In this document: positions 61,338 through 64,000 of the stretch, piece after piece | Layout: every line of letters begins with the position of its first letter | Position numbering within the stretch: the stretch's first letter is position 1 | NCBI GenBank assembly: GCA_009842325.1 | Contig: VYFQ01000008.1 | Span: forward strand, 1 to 64,000 | Length of the DNA: 64,000 nucleotides | Direction: 5' to 3' | Source: Acidimicrobiaceae bacterium | Lineage (GTDB): Bacteria; Actinomycetota; Acidimicrobiia; Acidimicrobiales; Aldehydirespiratoraceae | Notes under the pieces: generated by a model | Seen by the model: only the letters and a program-made list of their open reading frames with translations | The model's database searches: none | What the model was told of the DNA's origin: nothing | Translations under genes and position numbers: made by a program

Positions 61338-62093
61338 GTGACTGGGTCGGATAGGGGGTGGCCGGCGGTGGAGCCGGTGCTGGCTGATCCTGCTGCGGAG
61401 CGGGCTCGGCTGCTGGACGACCTTGCCACTTCGTACCGGCTGTTCGCGGCCTTGCGGTGGGGCGAGCTCGGCGACGGCCACATCACCTGCCGCGACACCG
61501 CGCAGCCCGACCACATGTGGCTGCTCCGCTACCGGGTGCCTTTCGAGCGGGCCCAGCCCTCTGACATGGTGCTGGTCGCACCCGACGGCAGCGCCACCGA
61601 CCAGGACGGTCGCCCCGCGCGCATCAACAACACCGCCTACCACATCCACCACCCCATCCACGAGGCCCGACCCGACGTCACCGCGGCCGCCCACGTCCAC
61701 ACCGCCTGGGGCACGCCGTTCGCGGCCGAGCGGCGCATGATCGAGCCAATCACCCAGGAATCCACACTGTTCTTCGAGGATCACGCCCTCTTCGACGACG
61801 AAGAGGTCCAGATCCTGTCCTGCGACGGCGGGAAGCGCATCGCCGTCGCCCTCGGCGAGTGCCGGGCCGTGATCCTCGCCAACCACGGCCTCCTCACCGT
61901 CGGCTCCAGCCCCGCCGATGCCGTCGGCTGGTTCGTGCTGATGGAACGGGTGGCCGAGGTGCAGATGAAGTCACGCCACGGGCTGCCCGTCTCAGCCGAG
62001 GCCGCCCGAGCCTCCCGAGACGACATCGTGGAGGGCGACTACGGCTGGGACCTGTTCAACTGGGCCATCCGCCGCCACCTCAAGGTTCCGTAG
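61338..62093 (+). CDS. Class II aldolase/adducin family protein
   Basis: A 251-residue zinc-type aldolase fold. GELGDGHITCRD, AAHVHTAWGTPFAAE (Zn His pair) and ILANHGLLTVGSS (third Zn His) are the family landmarks. Substrate unknown; relatives act on sugar phosphates or are uncharacterised. Convergent with folD, 31 nt apart. Confidence 0.88.
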   Translation: MTGSDRGWPAVEPVLADPAAERARLLDDLATSYRLFAALRWGELGDGHITCRDTAQPDHMWLLRYRVPFERAQPSDMVLVAPDGSATDQDGRPARINNTAYHIHHPIHEARPDVTAAAHVHTAWGTPFAAERRMIEPITQESTLFFEDHALFDDEEVQILSCDGGKRIAVALGECRAVILANHGLLTVGSSPADAVGWFVLMERVAEVQMKSRHGLPVSAEAARASRDDIVEGDYGWDLFNWAIRRHLKVP

Positions 62094-62124
62094 GCGAGCC
62101 GGCCCGGCCCGAGCTGCCGCAGCC

Positions 62125-63009
62125 CTAGTCGGGGACAGCCCCCAGCATCCGGGCTGCGGCCAGGGTGTTCTGCAGCAGGCAGGCAATCGTCATGGGACCG
62201 GTTCCGCCCGGCATCGGCGTCACTGCGCCCGCCACAGCCTGGACCGTCTCGAAGTCCACATCGCCGACAATGCCGTCGGCCGTGCGCGAGATCCCCACAT
62301 CGAGCACCGCCGCACCGGGCTTCACGAAGTCGGCGTTGACCAGCCTGGCCATGCCGGCCGCGGCCACGATGATGTCGGCCTGCCGGCACACGTCCTGCAA
62401 CTCCGGCGTGCGGCTGTGGGCCAGCGTCGGGGTGGCGTCCACCCCCTTGCGCCCCAGCAGCAGTATCTGGGGCAGCCCCACCAGGGTCGACCGGCCGATC
62501 ACCACCGCGCTCTTGCCGGATATCGCCACCCCGTAACGGTCCAATAGACGCATGACCCCAAGGGGGGTGCAGGGCACATGACCCCGCTGACCCCTGACCA
62601 GCCGGCCCATCGACCTGGGCGTGAGCCCGTCGACGTCCTTCTCCGGCGGGATCAACTCCAGGACTGCGTCGGCGTCCAGACCCTCCGGCAACGGGAGCTG
62701 CACCAAAATGCCGTGCACGCCGGGGTCTCGGGCCAGATCGCCCACAGCCTGCTCCACCTCTGCCTGGCTGGCGTCGACGCTCAGCTCGACATGGCGTGAG
62801 ACCATGGCCGCCTCCGCCGCCTTGCGCTGCTTGTTGCGCACGTAGATGCGGCTCGGCTTGTCGTCGCCCACCAGCACTGTGGCCAGACATACCTCCGGCC
62901 CACCCGCCGCAGTGATCTCGGCGTTGAGCTCGGCGACGATCTCGTCACGCAGCCGGTTGCCGTCCATCAGCACGGCGCCGCCCTCGGTCAGTTCGAACTG
63001 TTCGGTCAT
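62125..63009 (-). CDS. folD: Methylene-THF dehydrogenase / methenyl-THF cyclohydrolase
   Basis: A bifunctional FolD of 294 residues converting CH2-THF to 10-formyl-THF with NAD(P)+. YVRNKQRKAAEAA (catalytic Lys region), HGILVQLPLPEGLDADAVLELIPPEKDVDGLTP, GKSAVVIGRSTLVGLP and TPMPGGTGPMTIACLLQNT are all signatures. ATG at 63009; a TTG just upstream is in frame. Divergent from the serA-like gene with the TTCCG-N5-CGGAA dyad between them. Confidence 0.96.
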   Translation of the reverse strand: MTEQFELTEGGAVLMDGNRLRDEIVAELNAEITAAGGPEVCLATVLVGDDKPSRIYVRNKQRKAAEAAMVSRHVELSVDASQAEVEQAVGDLARDPGVHGILVQLPLPEGLDADAVLELIPPEKDVDGLTPRSMGRLVRGQRGHVPCTPLGVMRLLDRYGVAISGKSAVVIGRSTLVGLPQILLLGRKGVDATPTLAHSRTPELQDVCRQADIIVAAAGMARLVNADFVKPGAAVLDVGISRTADGIVGDVDFETVQAVAGAVTPMPGGTGPMTIACLLQNTLAAARMLGAVPD

Positions 63010-63094
63010 CAATCCCGCCTGTGGTCTTTCGGGCCCCGCGGCAAAACCGTCGGATCTTTCAGCCGACCCCCGAGACAGGTTACGCCCGCTGACC

Positions 63095-63120
63095 TACGAT
63101 GAGCGTTCCGATATGCGGAA
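63095..63120 (+). promoter_or_regulatory. Candidate promoter and operator of the serA-like gene
   Basis: TACGAT at 63095-63100 as -10, followed by the dyad TTCCG-ATATG-CGGAA (63106-63120) at the predicted transcription start. A left half-site TTCCA follows at the same 18-bp phase, and a longer inverted repeat GGAACCGTT/AACGGTTCC overlaps. Confidence 0.55.
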
Positions 63121-63184
63121 CCGTTCCAAAACGGTTCCGCCCGCGTACTCCCGCCGCCCTTGAGTTCCCAAAGGTGGTCGCCGC

Positions 63185-64000
63185 ATGAGGATCCTGTTCG
63201 CCGACGGCCTATCCGACAGCGCAGTCGAACGGTTGCGCGCCGGTGGCGACGAGTGCGTCATGAAGCCGTCGCTCACCGCGGATGACCTGCCGGCGCACGT
63301 AGCCGGTTTCGACGCTCTGGTCGTGCGCAGCACGCGGGTCACCGGCCCGGCGATGGAGGCCGGAACCAACCTGGGACTGGTGGTTCGGGCCGGGGCCGGC
63401 ACCAACACCATCGACTGCCAGAGGGCCGCCGAACTCGGGATATTCGTGTGCAACGTTCCCGGCCGCAACGCCGTTGCGGTGGCCGAACTCGCAATGGGGC
63501 TCGTGTTCGCGACCGATCGTCACATCGCGTCCTCCACGGCCGACGCGCGGGCTGGCTCCTGGAACAAGAAGGCCTACAGCAGCGCGAGGGGCCTCTACGG
63601 CTCCACACTCGGCATCATCGGCATGGGCGCCATCGGCCTGGAGACGGCCCAGCGGGCCGCTGCCTGCGGGATCAAGGTGGTCACCGAGGACAAGGCCCGC
63701 AGTCGCAGCGTGCGCCAGCGGATGGCCGACATTGGCGTTGTGACCGTTCCAGACCTCGACGCCGTGCTGGCCGCCGCCGACATCGTGTCGTTGCACGTGC
63801 CGGGCGGCCCCGGCACGACCGGCATGGTCGATGCGGGATTCCTGGCCAAGATGAAGCATGACGCCGTGCTGATCAACACCTCGCGGGGCGAGGTCGTCGA
63901 CGAGGCCGCCCTGCTCGATGCGCTCAACTCCACCGACATGAGGGCGGGCATCGATGTGTTCGCCGACGAACCGACCTCCGGAACCGGCCCGGTCGACTCC
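63185..64000 (+). CDS. serA: D-3-phosphoglycerate dehydrogenase-like protein (3' end cut by window)
   Basis: The first 272 residues of a D-isomer-specific 2-hydroxyacid dehydrogenase. VRAGAGTNTID and NVPGRNAVAVAELA are SerA-type substrate-domain motifs, LGIIGMGAIG is the NAD loop, NTSRGEVVDEAAL contains the catalytic Arg, and ADEP the Glu; the His lies beyond the window. AAAGGTGG precedes the ATG at 63185. Probably phosphoglycerate dehydrogenase or a close hydroxypyruvate-type relative feeding serine/glycine C1 metabolism. Confidence 0.87.
   Translation, partial: MRILFADGLSDSAVERLRAGGDECVMKPSLTADDLPAHVAGFDALVVRSTRVTGPAMEAGTNLGLVVRAGAGTNTIDCQRAAELGIFVCNVPGRNAVAVAELAMGLVFATDRHIASSTADARAGSWNKKAYSSARGLYGSTLGIIGMGAIGLETAQRAAACGIKVVTEDKARSRSVRQRMADIGVVTVPDLDAVLAAADIVSLHVPGGPGTTGMVDAGFLAKMKHDAVLINTSRGEVVDEAALLDALNSTDMRAGIDVFADEPTSGTGPVDS

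Noticed and set aside
1..64000. tRNA, rRNA, known riboswitches and insertion sequences
   Set aside because: Intergenic gaps were read and none contained a recognisable tRNA cloverleaf, riboswitch core or transposase; no support for such features.

Overview
The window looks like a high-GC actinobacterial chromosome, most likely an aerobic, possibly marine Acidimicrobiia-type organism. This is inferred from codon use, frequent GTG starts, 4-nt stop/start overlaps and an unusually consistent leaderless promoter: a TANNNT or CAGANT hexamer 6-9 nt before the start codon at 16 transcription-unit starts. No rRNA, tRNA, insertion sequence or CRISPR array was seen.

Layout. 1-3.6 kb: the end of a secreted 5'-nucleotidase/LysM protein and a Schlafen-AlbA-type ATP-binding regulator. 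3.7-15.7 kb (minus strand): a striking seven-gene operon in which RTX-repeat proteins alternate with RDD membrane proteins, every junction overlapping by 1-4 nt. The first gene encodes a 2320-residue secreted protein (plant-type LRRs, Calx-beta, SGNH hydrolase, cadherin-like, RTX). The second and third RTX genes are progressively 5'-truncated copies of its 3' end, each followed by an RDD paralogue. 15.8-21.1 kb: sulfoacetaldehyde acetyltransferase, a Cu-ATPase and a HisC-type aminotransferase. 21.1-26.1 kb: a molybdenum hydroxylase (L, S, M subunits plus a MoaD-like protein), divergent from a fatty acid hydroxylase across overlapping -10 elements. 26.2-31.4 kb: an MpaB-type oxygenase fused by overlap to a truncated haemoglobin, a D-aminoacylase-like amidohydrolase and a reductive-dehalogenase-family Fe-S protein with a duplicated module. 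31.5-41.8 kb: hydrolases, two tandem MFS transporters, an ATP-grasp/alpha-E/transglutaminase operon and an FMN alpha-hydroxyacid oxidase.

41.8-48.1 kb (minus) is a probable operon of a BKACE enzyme, an NAD-linked formate dehydrogenase and an enoate hydratase. The formate dehydrogenase catalytic subunit is interrupted by an in-frame UGA exactly at the catalytic selenocysteine position, with a SECIS-like hairpin behind it, and its N-terminal Fe-S region is encoded by a separate downstream gene. 48.2-64 kb: ProS, then a C1/folate block. This holds a dimethylglycine/sarcosine dehydrogenase-like protein, ETF beta and alpha, an IclR regulator, formate-THF ligase, a MetF-like reductase, FolD and a SerA-like dehydrogenase. 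A TTCYG-N5-CGGAA dyad recurs in both divergent promoter regions of this block. A small Fic/AbiEi-DUF559 islet flanked by 53-bp inverted palindromic repeats, plus RmuC, sits inside it.

Read together, the C1 genes and formate dehydrogenase form a plausible route from N-methyl groups through CH2-THF, formyl-THF and formate to CO2 plus NADH.
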